From: Metridium senile
Taxonomy: Eukaryota; Cnidaria; Anthozoa; Actiniaria; Metridiidae
Direction of reading: 5' to 3'
Assembly: GCA_949775045.1 (NCBI GenBank)
Contig: OX459100.1
Span: 4,055,936 to 4,119,935 of the forward strand
Length of the DNA: 64,000 nt
The notes beneath the pieces were generated by a model, which had not been told where the DNA came from, ran no database searches, and worked only from the letters and a program-made list of their open reading frames with translations. Positions 36,022 through 47,492 of the stretch are shown here, piece after piece; position 1 is the stretch's first letter; each line of letters begins with the position of its first letter. The position numbers and the translations under genes were made by a program.

Positions 36022-36959
36022 TATAAATCGATATCTTGAGCTGTTAACTAGTGTTTAACAACAACAGTAAATTGATTCTTGTAATAGAACGACTAAAAAA
36101 GCGACGAAAATATAGAGCAACATTGAATGTGCAGCCAACAGTGGCGCACGTAATTTGTGACTCTAAATACGAAGTATGGTTATCCAAAAGGGTTTATAAA
36201 GAGACACAAAGACAAAAAGATTAAAGATAAGAACAAAAAAAAGAACATCTGATTGGAAAGGATTTGCAACGTTACTGAAAGCTATTTACCGTTAATCAAA
36301 TAATGTATTTCGCTTCGTTCGATATATTAATTCATTTCTATTATATGTAATATTTATTTAGAGCGTGCGATGTACATAGTTTTGTTTAATTTCCTTGACG
36401 TTTGTAAAAATATAAACGTTAGTTTTTCCTGTTGATGGATTGTAAATCCGAAAACTAGGAATAAAATTACAGTTAATTTAACGTGGAAGAAACGACTAGC
36501 TAATTATGACTATTTGGCTATTTGTGATATCCAACTTAGTAAATCAATACATCTACTCTCGAGCTACAATAATGTAACTGTTTCGGGGTAAGAAAAAGTT
36601 TACAAAACAATATAGATTTTGGTTCGGAAACATTTATAATGTTGCTAGCACCACATGATCGAAGCTCAGACCCTCGTGTTGTGACGTGTCCGAGGTGCGC
36701 AAATTTGACTACTTTCCCGGACTGTATAATATATTTCTACAACTTATATCAATAACAGACTGCACTGTGATAGAGCGCAAACACTTAATCCTTGAAATAA
36801 AATCAAAATTGTTGCAACCACATAGTTCTTATTTAATGTCTATCACTCAACCAGAACAGTCTAACAAAATGCAAAAGACAGATACAAATTAAAGAGACAA
36901 TACTTCATCACATCTTTACTTGTCTAAAATAGTCACTAATAGTCACTAAATAAGAACTA

Positions 36960-37750
36960 TTTTACAACACTTGTGTGAATTCTTGCGCGCTGATTGGTTG
37001 ATTTACCGTGGTAAATAAGAGTCCAGACAACGGTGATCACGTCATCATGTCACACAACACTCGTGCGGAATTGAAGGAAAGTTTGTCATCCACAAAGTTT
37101 TTTCGTCAAAAAAGGATTTTAAAAAGAAGTTTATGGATAAACTATCAATGGAAATTACTTTTCTGTAAGTAGAAAATTGCAATAAATGTAACTATGCTGT
37201 CATGGAGCTGTTGTCGTTTTAATTTTATGCGATTTTTCAGTCTTTTCGACAAATCTTCACTCACAATCAATTCTGTAGTCTTTTCAACAAAAACGTGCTC
37301 AAAATTACATTTTTGACGAACAATACCATTCGTTCAGAACTGATTTGAAAAGCTTAGAATGTTGTTCAAATGCTAGACATATCAGATATTGTGTAATCTT
37401 CTATATGATCAGTTTTAATGTATAAAAAATGCATATTTTGTTTGAAAATTTTCAAAAACGTTTCACCAGAACCCAGCTAATCGGCCGTGTTAGACGTTCT
37501 TGTACTTTTCTAACTTCAATTAGCAGTCTCTCAAGACAAACAGTGCACTGTATTTCTGTATGAAAATAAGCTTATTTCTTTTTTTACCGGCTGAAAAAAG
37601 ATCATTTTCGTAAATTATGTGATTTTCCGTAGCTTAAAGAGAAACCATTGAGTTCGATGCGTGACAAATTCGTCATTTTTCGTCCGTTAACTGACATTTT
37701 ACTTTTTGTACATTTATTTTGGTTTGTGTTGTAAAAAACAAATCGAATGT
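36960..37750. mobile_element. non-autonomous DNA element, family shared with 56445-57245
   Basis: The two copies are colinear over ~790 bp at moderate identity, for example at CTTTTCTGTAAGTA and TTTTTCAGTCTTTT. Both begin near GCGCGCTGATTGGTTG or CGCACGCTGATTGGTTG and end in AAAAAACAAATCGAA. No coding frame. Confidence 0.7.
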
Positions 37751-37868
37751 GGTTTAGCGTTGTCTGTACTCCGCTGCGCGTCGTGAGTCCACAACATTTT
37801 GACCACTGTCATGACGAATATCGTTGTCGATAAGAGTACAGACAACGCTAAACCACATTCGATTTGCT
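37738..37868. repeat. hairpin, CAAATCGAATGTGGTTTAGC arms
   Basis: The arm CAAATCGAATGTGGTTTAGC with GTTGTCTGTACTC is complemented at about 37833-37866. It is the end of the preceding MITE family. Confidence 0.85.
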
Positions 37869-38863
37869 AAATATATGGTTGTTTACGACGATCATATACG
37901 TATTAATTATAGACATACTGATAAGTTTATATGTTACTAGTAATACTAAAACAAATTCACAGCAGAGCTTACATATTTCGATCTAAATATCAAACATACC
38001 TTAACCCGAGTCAGCTTGCATCGACAAATAGCCTTTTGTGGTAAAATTTGATTATGTAGCTCGCCAAGTTTCGAGCTAGTGTGGTGTTCTATTTAGCTAA
38101 ATTCTGAATATGGGTGTTGGCTTTGATTGAAAGGAATTGTGGGTATCATATATTATAATCAAGGTGTTATATTGTTGCTTGGTACTGACAAAGGAGTTAG
38201 ATTGGACGGTAGTTGGGTTTATCCTCTTCCTTCTATTCAAGCTATCAGTTGTAATATACAAATTAGGTAAACCTAAAGGCGGAGCTCCGAATTTGTTGAA
38301 AAATAAAATTGAAAAAATAAAATTATATGTAGCTATTTTTTTGTACATTCTAGTGAATGGGCTATGCCCATCCCATGGTGCAAGCATTTTAACCGCAAAA
38401 CACAACTATTGTTGTATTTAATATATAGATTTTAGTGTATGCGAACTGTTTCTATTAATGAACTTAGTTATTTTGTAGTGCCAAAATATATGAGTACAAA
38501 GCACATCCCATGGTGTTTTTTTTTAGTACAAAATAGAAGCTAAGACCGCAAGGATACCTGGATGAGATGTTTTAACCATTGCCCATTTGTAGTGTTTCTT
38601 GAATATGTGTTAAGTTGAGGATGAAAGATAGCTTACTTTCGATTAAAGCAATAGAGGATATTACACGGGCGCGCGGAGATACGGGATTTATCTTCGAGTG
38701 TTCAATTGATATTTCACGAGTGAGCGCAGCGAACATATATATCTTATTATAAAATTTTTGGTATCTAACGCGCGCTCTGATTGGTTGATGGCCATGTCTA
38801 TATGAGAGAACAGAGAATGAAAATGACGAACGCTGTCGCAATACTGTCCGCAAAAGCCTGAAA

Positions 38864-39970
38864 ATGGACGAAAACATTTTCAATATCCCCGACGACTATT
38901 TTCACGATTATCCTATTTTTGATTTTGACTTTGACTGTTTTGGAAGTCAAGAAGTTGTACAAGAGCCCTCTGTGCAAGCCTCGCGCGGTTGCAAAAAAAG
39001 CCCGTTTTGTTACATTGAACGACGAGCAGCTTGATAGAGTGGTGGAAACATCGACATCGTCGTCTACAAAATATCAAACAAAATGGGCCATCTAGATTTT
39101 CGAAGGTAAAAACATTTGAGAATTGAGATTTTTAATCAATTTATTTAATTAAAAGTCATATTTTTACTGCAAAATAGTAAAATGTAGATGAAAATCTCAC
39201 TTTGTTTGGAAATCGCGTAATGTAACTTAATCATTGAAAAAGATGCCGGCACGGTAAAAATAAGTACGTAATTATTATCAAAATCTGATTTTATAGATTG
39301 GCAAAAGCAGAATAACATTGCTGCAGAATTACACACTTTGACAAATGAAGAACTGGACCAAACTTTACGAAGGTTTTACTGTGAGGCTCGCAACAAAAAC
39401 GGAGAGGAATATGGCCGCTCTTCCCTACTTCAACTACGAAATTCCACTGAGAGACATCTCAACTCACCACCACGTGCACATAACTGAGGCATCAAAATAT
39501 CAGCCAACCCAACATTTATGCTATCAAATTAAATGTTAAACGCTACTTTGAAGAATCTAGCTAAAGAAGGGCGGAAAGGAAAACATACAACACAAAAATC
39601 CAATAGAGATAGCTGACCTTAAAAAGTTGAAGGAAAGCGGAGTCCTGTGTGTTGACAATCCACTTGGCTTAGTCAGAAACGTCTGGTTCCATATAACCCT
39701 ATTTTGGTGCCGTAGAGGTCGAGCCGTAGAGAAGCCGTAGAGAAGCAGGGCTCTCTTCCAGGCATATAATGAAGATATCTGGCCATAGAAATGAGCAGTC
39801 TTAAGCACTACAATAGCCGACCATCTTCAGCTCAATTGAAAACATGCAGTGAAGTGCTGTCAAACGCCCTCAACCAAAGACCAGTCCAGACTGAATTATC
39901 AACGTCCACACGGTCCAATACATTGTTTGGCATTCTACCAGCAGATTTATCTACAACTGGAGGATTCCAG
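38864..39970 (+). pseudogene. Crypton/DUF3504-like tyrosine recombinase, inactivated
   Basis: The first exon starts MDENIFNIPDDYFHDY at 38864. After a frameshift it gives ARFVTLNDEQLDRVVE and a KWAI-stop-IFE stretch, ending at GAAG|GTAAAA (39105). The intron is 39106-39296. The second exon starts ATTATAG|ATTGGCAAAAG and carries LDQTLRRFYCEARNKNGEEY, RSSLLQLRNSTERHLN, LKKLKESGVLCVDNPLGL and FWCRRGRE, then HYNSRPSSAQLKTCSEVLSN. These are landmarks of DUF3504, the Crypton-derived recombinase family. Several stops, frameshifts and loss of the segment with catalytic His/Arg/Tyr show it is dead. The intron makes it an element or gene copy that moved as DNA. Confidence 0.72.
39106..39296 (+). other. 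intron in the Crypton-like pseudogene
   Basis: GAAG|GTAAAA and TTTTATAG|ATTGG bound 191 bases and restore phase to a Glu-Asp-Trp-Gln stretch across the junction, matching the family's usual sequence. Confidence 0.65.
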
Positions 39971-40890
39971 CCATATTACACATCAAACTGTTTAATAAGT
40001 TATTTATTATCCAATCAAAAGGTTTTTTGTTCTTTTATAAAGCAAAATATTGTTTTACTTGAGGGCTTAGATCAATCTCGAACCCCGAGCCTTCGTTCCT
40101 CTTGGCCAGCCGAGTAACGTAAGACTCTGGGGGACCGGAATTCTATGCTTATGCTGATTGGCCCTTGAAAATACAATGGTCAGACCGGAAACAGACGAAG
40201 TAAAAGCTCTGATTGGTCCATCATGTAAACAAATGTACATTCAAAATGTAAATTTTACGATTACATGCAATACGACGTCAACGGTTCTTTAATACTAGAT
40301 AGAATATTAAATATCGTCGTTTACGAGTCGCGAAGCGAAGAGATATTGTATCGCCACTAAGCGATGATTATCGAGTCGCGAAGAAAATTAGAATACACAC
40401 AAAATACTTCTTTAAACTATTCTAAACCTTGGCAATCCTCAGACCTCTGGCATCCAGTTATTTACTAAAGGTCAATCGTACTACGAAAGCAAACTAATAA
40501 CCGTTGGAAAACTATAAATAAATCGACGGTTAAAGCGATCTGAATTGAAGAAGATTTAGACGCGTTTTTATATCATTATAAATCCTGATGGCCGTTAAAA
40601 ATCTTCCTAAACTTTAAATGTTTCATTAGTGAGGAAAATGTTTATATTTTGGCTTAGAAAATATTTAAAATGCTACTAGGTCAATAATATTTTGAATGTC
40701 ATTAACGTACTAAGTAACACAGGATGCCCAATCCCACAGATCATTATAATATTAACTAAGCATGCGCAATAGAAACCGGAACTCCAAAATCGGAGCTGAA
40801 AATTCCGTTCCCCCAGAGTCTAATGTCGGGCGCCATAAGACCGCTGACAAAAAGCCAGACGTGACGCTGGGCTCGAGATTGGGCTTAGAT

Positions 40891-40965
40891 AGACGAGTAA
40901 AAATATCGCTGGATATTTTTACTCGATCCAGTCCTACTCCTGCGATATTTTTACTCGTCTACGAC
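40891..40965. repeat. hairpin with GACGAGTAAAAATATCG arms
   Basis: GACGAGTAAAAATATCGCTG and the inverse CGATATTTTTACTCGTC lie 35 bp apart, with a third partial copy between. It is a foldback terminus with no gene. Confidence 0.8.
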
Positions 40966-41486
40966 TAGTTGGATAATAATAACGAATATTAACACTTTTT
41001 CTGTGTTTATATCTAATATAATTTAGTAATAAATGCATATTTTAGTTACAAATGCATATTGCTGAATTGGTTATATTTATAAATATTTTGAAATATGTCT
41101 GTCACTGATTTTTAAGTTAATGATTTGACATTTTTTCATTTTTTCTAATAATTAAATAAAGGACATGGGTATTGCTGACATGTCTATAATCATTAACTTC
41201 AAAATCAGGGACAATAAAACATATATTCAATGTTTAAATATTACCTTGATAAATATAGAGTGCAAATATTATACCTGAATGTGAAACTAGAGTGCATTCA
41301 GTAAAAGCGTGAAACACTTATAACCCATTAGTACTATTTTGTACAAAATAGTTTAAAAATAGTTGAGGCGTGAAGAGGCACGTGCTTCGAGTGAAACAGC
41401 AAGCTCCAGATGCAAATAGAATTTTCATCCGTTTTCGTTTTGAATCATTTGTAAGTCATTATGCTAAAATCAACCAAAATACGTGG

Positions 41487-41945
41487 GTTTTTTTTAACTC
41501 TATTCGCTACAATAACCACAATACCAAGTGAAATTGTTTTCGAGTCTCTATTCCTTCGCCGGCGCTGCTGCAAAATCAAGACACATGACACATCTATAGA
41601 GCTAAAATAACCACAATACACAAGTGAAATTGTTTGCGAGTCTCTATTCCTTCGCGCTGCTGCAAAATCAAGACACATGACACATCTAGAGCTAAAATAA
41701 CCACAATACACAAGTGAAATTGTTTTCGAGTCTCTATCCTTCGCCGGCGCTGCTGCAAAATCAAGATACACGACACATCTAGAGCTAAAATAATCACAAT
41801 ACACAAGTGAAATTGTTTGCGAGTCTCTATTCCTTCGCGCTGCTGCAAAATCAAAACACAAGACACATCTAAAGCTAAACTATTCACAATACACAAAGTA
41901 ACATCGTTTTCGAGTCTTCATTCCTTTACGCTACTGCAAAATCAA
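41487..41945. repeat. 90-96-bp tandem repeat, about 4.8 copies
   Basis: TGAAATTGTTTKCGAGTCTC recurs at about 41529, 41625, 41715, 41809 and (diverged) 41899. Units end GACACATCTAGAGC. The minus-strand frames across it are the repeat translated. Confidence 0.92.
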
Positions 41946-42375
41946 GGCACACTAAAGAATAAGTGTTACTTACTCTATTGCATGTAGTTCACATTATAAA
42001 TACGTACTCTGGCTGGCTTTAAACGTCAATAAACGTAATGACCTCTATTTGCTTCTGTAATGGATCTTGAAACTATTCTCCACGACATTTAGGGGCTGTT
42101 TATATGATGTTTATATTGTTTTGTGTTCCCCGGGGAATTCAAGACAAAGGAGTTTTCCCGGCTAGCAGGGACAAATCGCCATCATATAAACAGCCAAACA
42201 GTCAAACTGCTGCATTATAAAAATCCATGCTTTAATTAGCTCCAAACATAATCCCATGCTCACGTGCTCGCGTTATGGACGTGCGCAATTTGGCGCTAAC
42301 TTTAATCGCGGTCCAGTGATTGCACGTGCACACTATATTTACTAATTACTAATTTGTACAAAATAGTACAATTTA

Positions 42376-42847
42376 AGCGGCGTTTACACGAGCAATTTTT
42401 CCTTGACAAGTATCCTTGACAATTTTCATTGCTCGTGTAGACGATCAGCAAGTTTTCCTTGACAATTTTACATTGACAAGGTTTCCTTGCTCGTGCAGAT
42501 GATAAAAAGTTTTCCTTGACAAGTTTAGGTTGTGCCCGCAATCAGCGGAGTACTAACATAATATTGGTTTCAGTCCCTTGTTGAGTAAAAAACAAAATAG
42601 CGTTTATTTTGACTGATCGTGCGAAAAGACTGGGAACTAATCTCATTAATATTCCTTGCCACATTTTCCTTGTTGTCCGTCTACACGAGCAAATTTCATC
42701 CTTGACAATTTTTCCTTGTCAAGGAAAAGGCAACATGCTAGCTTTTCCTTGTCAAGGAAAAATTGGTCATTTTACTCCATCTACACGAGCAATTTTTCCT
42801 TGTCAAGGAAAACTTGTCAAGGAAAAATTGCTCGTGTAAATGCCGCT
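42376..42847. mobile_element. 472-bp MITE flanked by TTA (PIF/Harbinger-type)
   Basis: Inverted termini AGCGGCGTTTACACGAGCAA (left) and the complement (right), with TTA at 42373-42375 and 42848-42850. It contains further subterminal TTTTCCTTGACAAG repeats in both orientations. No coding capacity. Confidence 0.8.
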
Positions 42848-43089
42848 TTAGTATTTAGTAAAGTTTCACGCTTTTACTAAATGCACTTTAGTAGTACTCA
42901 GATTAGTACAAAATAGTGCTAATTAAGCAATAGAAAATAATAGAATTAGAGTGCAAATAACATAGTTTGCAAATATACTTGTGAAACAAGGAGCAATATA
43001 ATTAATTTATAATAAATGATCCTTTATTTAACAATATGCAACAAAAAGTATCACTATTTTAAGTACTATAATTATGTTGCATGCTAGTC

Positions 43090-43376
43090 CAGGGGCCAGG
43101 GGGGGAGGGGTACTCCCTTTGTCTAAGTGGTAGGGGGGGGGGGGGGGGGGGGGGGGCGGAGATTTTGAAAATGACCCCTAAAAGGTACGCTAAGATAAAA
43201 ATAAAGCAGAGTAAAAACGACCCTTACAACCGATTTTTGAGCCAAATCTCGAAATGGCCCTAAAAGGTACGCACTGGAAATATCTTAAAACTAAAAAAGG
43301 TATGCCGATCACCCCTACCACTTGGATAAAGGGAGAACCACCAGCCCCCCCCCCCCCCCCCCCCCCCCCCCCTGGC
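43090..43376. mobile_element. poly-G/C-ended foldback element (second copy 61078-61322)
   Basis: Ends have G and C homopolymers, with inverted TACTCCCTTTGTCTAAGTGG and CCACTTGGATAAAGGGAG. The middle carries three AAAAGGTACGC repeats. The open frames with poly-Gly are repeat artefacts. Confidence 0.7.
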
Positions 43377-43659
43377 ATGCTAGTATTTGTGTCTGTACAC
43401 TAGAGTGGTTTTCATTAACCCGTGAAACAAAGTGTAATAGGGAAAGAGTAATAAAGTGTATTACTGTGTAATAGTGCTAGCTATGATATATGATTATAAA
43501 CTACAAATTGAAAGTGTAATAAAGTGATATAAAGCATATTACGCTATAAAGTGTGTTTCACGGGTTAATGAAAACCACTCTACCAATAAAATAACTGTAA
43601 ATACTATTTCTATTTGATGCTAATTCAATTGTTTTTCTTTGTTGCATGAGCACTATTTA

Positions 43660-44159
43660 TATTTAACAATTATTCGCCGAAGGCGAAGTGATTATCGGTG
43701 AATATTTACCGAGCGGTGAGTCTTCGAGCTGCTCGGTAAATATTCACTGATAATCAATTTGCTTGAGGTGAATAATCGTTTTAGTATAAATACAAAGGTG
43801 ATTATTTCAAAAAAGAAAGAAGGAAACAGCATTGAAAGTGAAAATATTTTATTTTTTAAAAGCGCGACCGTTACGCGTAAAAATTGTAAACTTTGTCTCG
43901 CACATAATGACAAAAAAAAAAAACAACGTGAAAATTTACCATGATACCTTTAAATAGCTTGACACCAAACTTAGTAGCTTCTTTTGTCGATTTTGGGACA
44001 GCATTTTCTTTAAAGTTTTCAATTTCATCTTCGCTAACAGTGACAAAACAACTACTGGCAGCCATTTTGTCCGAAAAGGTGATTATCGGCTGATAATCCG
44101 AGATAGCAAACCAATCAGAGCGCGCGATTTTGTATAATCACCTTTGTATTTATACTAAT
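43660..44159. repeat. second copy of the 1056-1548 composite repeat
   Basis: Same order: hairpin, TTAGTATAAATAC inverted repeat and ACCAATCAGAGCGCGCG end. This copy is free-standing, not within the 831-2085 type of TIR element, so the composite repeat moves on its own. Confidence 0.8.
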
Positions 44160-44393
44160 GCTAATTAGTATATTACTACAGGTTTCACATACAGGAAAAC
44201 TATTTGCACCTAGTATAACATAGCACTAGTAATAAGAATGTTCCATGGATACATTATTTGCACACTATAAAGATATACCTTATATGGTTAGTACCAGGAT
44301 TTTCATTTAATATATATATATATTTTTTTAAATATTGTTTTTATATATCAACTTAAAATTCTGGTCTATATGAATTAAGGTATATTTATATTT

Positions 44394-44530
44394 TATTTGT
44401 GATTTTTCCCGTAATACGGGCGGATATTTTACGAGTTGCGAATGTATTTTTCCGAGTCCCTCCGGGGACGAGGAAAAATGCGAATAACGAGTAAAATGTC
44501 CGCCCGTGTTACGGGGAAAATCACAAATAA
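44394..44530. repeat. 137-bp near-perfect palindrome
   Basis: Arms TTATTTGTGATTTTTCCCGT and the complement fold around TCCG at about 44461. Another imperfect hairpin follows at 44600-44700 (CGAGTTC...GAACTCG). Confidence 0.85.
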
Positions 44531-45247
44531 GTTATTTATTATATATACGACTCTATGATAAAAATGTTTTTTTTTTGGTAAGCAATTGTTTGGAAACATT
44601 TTGTGTGAAAACTGGGCTGCAGCCCGTATTTTGACGAGTTCAAAACCGGTTTAACCGGGACAGAACTCGATAAATACGGCTTCATATTTTTCGAGTTCTC
44701 TTCTCCTTATAAGGTAAAATTACGTAATAGTCGTATAATAAATTATGATATTGACATTTTCCACACTTCCATTACTCGTACTGTACTGCAATCAGGAATA
44801 AATATGTGAAATATGTTTGTCCCTGTTTTTCAATTTAAGGATTTGACGGTTAATTTCAACACTTTACAGCTGCAATTAAAGTTTTATATAACACGCACAG
44901 TAAATGGATATACAGTACCAGAATTTTCTGTTACACATTTATGTGGGTTGACAATTACTCGGCCGGCTTTCGAAGAAACGCCCGAGGTATAAATTAGGCA
45001 CTGTTAGTCGTAGTTTTTGTGGTTACTCCGTTATACGGAGTACCACTTTGTCATCACGCTGTGTAAGTCCGTCTGTAACAATAGAATGTGACGTCACGAT
45101 AGATGACGTCTCTGCCCCAAGGCCTAGGTCGGTACGTGCAAATAAAGGTACTTTTATGTACTTTTAGTCGTTATTTCTTTTAAAAACTTAATCGATTAAG
45201 GAGATCCTATTTCAAGTTTCATCTGCCGGATAAGTGGAGGGCAAAAT

Positions 45248-46150
45248 TCTTTTTTTTTATAAAGACGAGGATATCTTGGCCGGAATGATCCGCCGTTAGC
45301 GAAGTCCTTTCACAGAAGATGTGCCACGCCAGCAGAATTGCATTCGCTTCGGTATATTATCAAGCACTTTCAAACAGAAATCTTGAGTTTATATTGATTA
45401 ATGTGCTATTTTTGTTCTTCATAATGTCAGAGAACGTGACTTCCTTCACGAAGCCTACAAAGCGAACACCGTCAACACGACATAAAAACATTCAGATCGG
45501 CCTGTCTGAAAACCACTCTCAACAGCCCAAATCGCCTCAAAAATTACACAAATTGCTTAAATAACTATATATATTTATTGTTCTGACGTTGAATTTTCAA
45601 GAACAACTTCAAGTTTTCGAAGCATTCAAGTTTTCGAACTCTATATCCATTATCGCATACTCAAATCTTCGTAGCGGCGCTTTGGGGGGAGGGGACGGGA
45701 TGAAATGTCAACACTTTGTAACACAGGCATCCCGGTACATAGAAATATATGTCGAACAGATTCATACAGCCCAAAATCCATCTTTATTTTCGTGACGTTT
45801 ATTTCTCAAAAGGTTAATCTTGATAATAATGTTTCTGAGATTTAATTTTCATTTTCTCAATAAAAACATTATGAAATTTGGGATAAGGACATTTCTCATT
45901 AAAATAACCTAAAATTAGTCATAAATGATTTACGTGCATATGTTTATTTTTGTGCACATTTTAAACATTTTGTAAACATTAATCAACCAATTTAGTTCCT
46001 CCTCACCCTCGGGACTTTCCAAAGTAGCCGGGTTGGCCGCAGAAAAGAGGTATAGAATAGGTATATAGGAATAGATTTGGAGCTTTTTATTCTGACCGCA
46101 TAATAGAGGGTGACCACTTAATGGGTGACCGCTTAATAGAGGTACCACTG
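45248..46150. mobile_element. pogo/Tigger-like remnant, inverted copy
   Basis: The same remnant as 4384-5280, ending TACCACTG|TA at 46150. A minus-strand frame across 45930-46148 only translates the terminal repeats. Confidence 0.55.
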
Positions 46151-46188
46151 TATATGTATTGTGTATGATCTATGTATGATACATTATG

Positions 46189-46335
46189 AATAGCTGTTAT
46201 TACAGTTATATGCAAATGATTTCAAACAATGGATTCTAATTGAGGCTTTCGGGCAAACCTATTGTTTTCGCCCGAAAGCCTCCACTTCAACCCATTGTTC
46301 AAAATCATTTGCATATAACTGTAATAACAGCTATT
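46189..46335. mobile_element. inverted copy of the 145-bp hairpin element
   Basis: Same arms and loop as 4201-4345 in reverse orientation, within the inverted duplication arm. Confidence 0.8.
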
Positions 46336-46399
46336 TCAATCCCTCAGAATCCTTTCTGTTCAGTAGCCTGAGTAATCGCTCACAGAGCGTCTAGTTTCC

Positions 46400-46726
46400 A
46401 TTTAATCTAATTTTAAAGTAGGTCTATAATTATTTTTCTATTTATTTTAACTTCTACTCTAAATTCAAAAGCCACTCGAATAGCATTGCAGCATTTCACT
46501 GCAGAAATTTATAGTATCATCATTTCTAACACTTAACTTAACTAAACAAGTGAGAGTAACCACATGAGCTCCTTGAGCTCCTTTAATTTTTCTTCGTTCT
46601 GCAGAAAATCGAAATCGGCACGCACATGCCTAGGAAAATATTTTTTGGGCTGCCTGTGTGAGCATGCGCACATGTATTCAAAACCTCATGGTTAGTTCAA
46701 CAATTCAATATGGCGGGCATTCGAAG
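46400..46726. other. upstream flank of the 2A pseudogene
   Basis: No gene is seen. AATATGGCGGGCATTCGAAG just precedes the likely start ATG at 46727. Confidence 0.4.
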
Positions 46727-46796
46727 ATGAGCTTTCTTTTGGGACGATACTTTCCCGAAACTTCTAGAGAGATTACTTTACGAGCGAAATATTACG

Positions 46797-46960
46797 AGTG
46801 AATATTACGAGAGAACCTCTTACTAGTGAAAATTCTATCGTGAATTATATTACGAGTGAAAATTACGAGAGAACCTTTACGAGTGAAAAGTCTATCGTGA
46901 ATCAGTTACGAGTGAATATTACGAGAGAACCTTTACGAGTGAAAATTATATCGTGAATCA
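46797..46960. repeat. short tandem repeats at the 5' end of the 2A pseudogene
   Basis: ATTACGAGTGAA, ACGAGAGAACCT and CTATCGTGAATCA units alternate three times. They encode TSE-type peptides when in frame (TSEYYERTFTSEN), and length change in them explains the lost frame. Confidence 0.7.
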
Positions 46961-47468
46961 TTCTCCAGTTGCTTTAAATTTATCAAATCAGCTATTTACA
47001 AGTGAACATTCAATTATCGAGATCAAAACTAGTGAACATTCTAGCGAGAATCTTTCACAGCTTCGCCTATCTTCTAGATACTCCCGGAGATACTTAAATA
47101 CACGAAAAGATCGTTGTATCCGTGATCGCGAACCTAGCAGAATAGCTCTACGAACTCTGAAACGTCTGAAGAACCAGAATAGGATGTTGAAACAGTATGT
47201 CTACAAACGTATGTATCACAATATACCGAAGTCATCCAAGCTATATTGTCATGTTTTTAAGCTTAGAAAATGTATTACCAAAAACAAATGTAATTTACCA
47301 AGCTTTAATAAAATCACCGATTATAGAAGGAAGTTGTTATCTGCTCTCTCTAGCAGGCTCTATCGACGGATAATTAAGCTAAAATTAAGAGCTAATCGAT
47401 ATTTATCGTGGTTTTCTTGTAATGGCCAAAACCATATTTCTAATTATTTCGATTATAAACTAAGTACA

Positions 47469-47492
47469 GATATAGAAAAGAATCCTGGGCCT
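47469..47492 (+). other. 2A ribosome-skipping motif DIEKNPGP
   Basis: The octapeptide Asp-Ile-Glu-Lys-Asn-Pro-Gly-Pro fits the consensus D(V/I)ExNPG|P, where translation skips the Gly-Pro bond and releases two chains. It follows a YFDYKLST stretch and sits between the basic N-terminal part and the peptidase-like part. Confidence 0.85.

Larger units (their letters stand above)
45248..46396. repeat. right arm of inverted duplication (partner 4139-5280)
   Basis: This is the inverted partner of the 4.1-5.3 kb block, with the same hairpin (46189-46335) and pogo-like terminus (ending near 46150). About 40 kb separates the arms. Confidence 0.88.

Noticed and set aside
41445..41896. Two long minus-strand frames
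   Set aside because: They run through the 90-96-bp tandem repeat and only repeat its translation.
43081..43378. Poly-glycine frames
   Set aside because: Homopolymer G/C in a foldback element.
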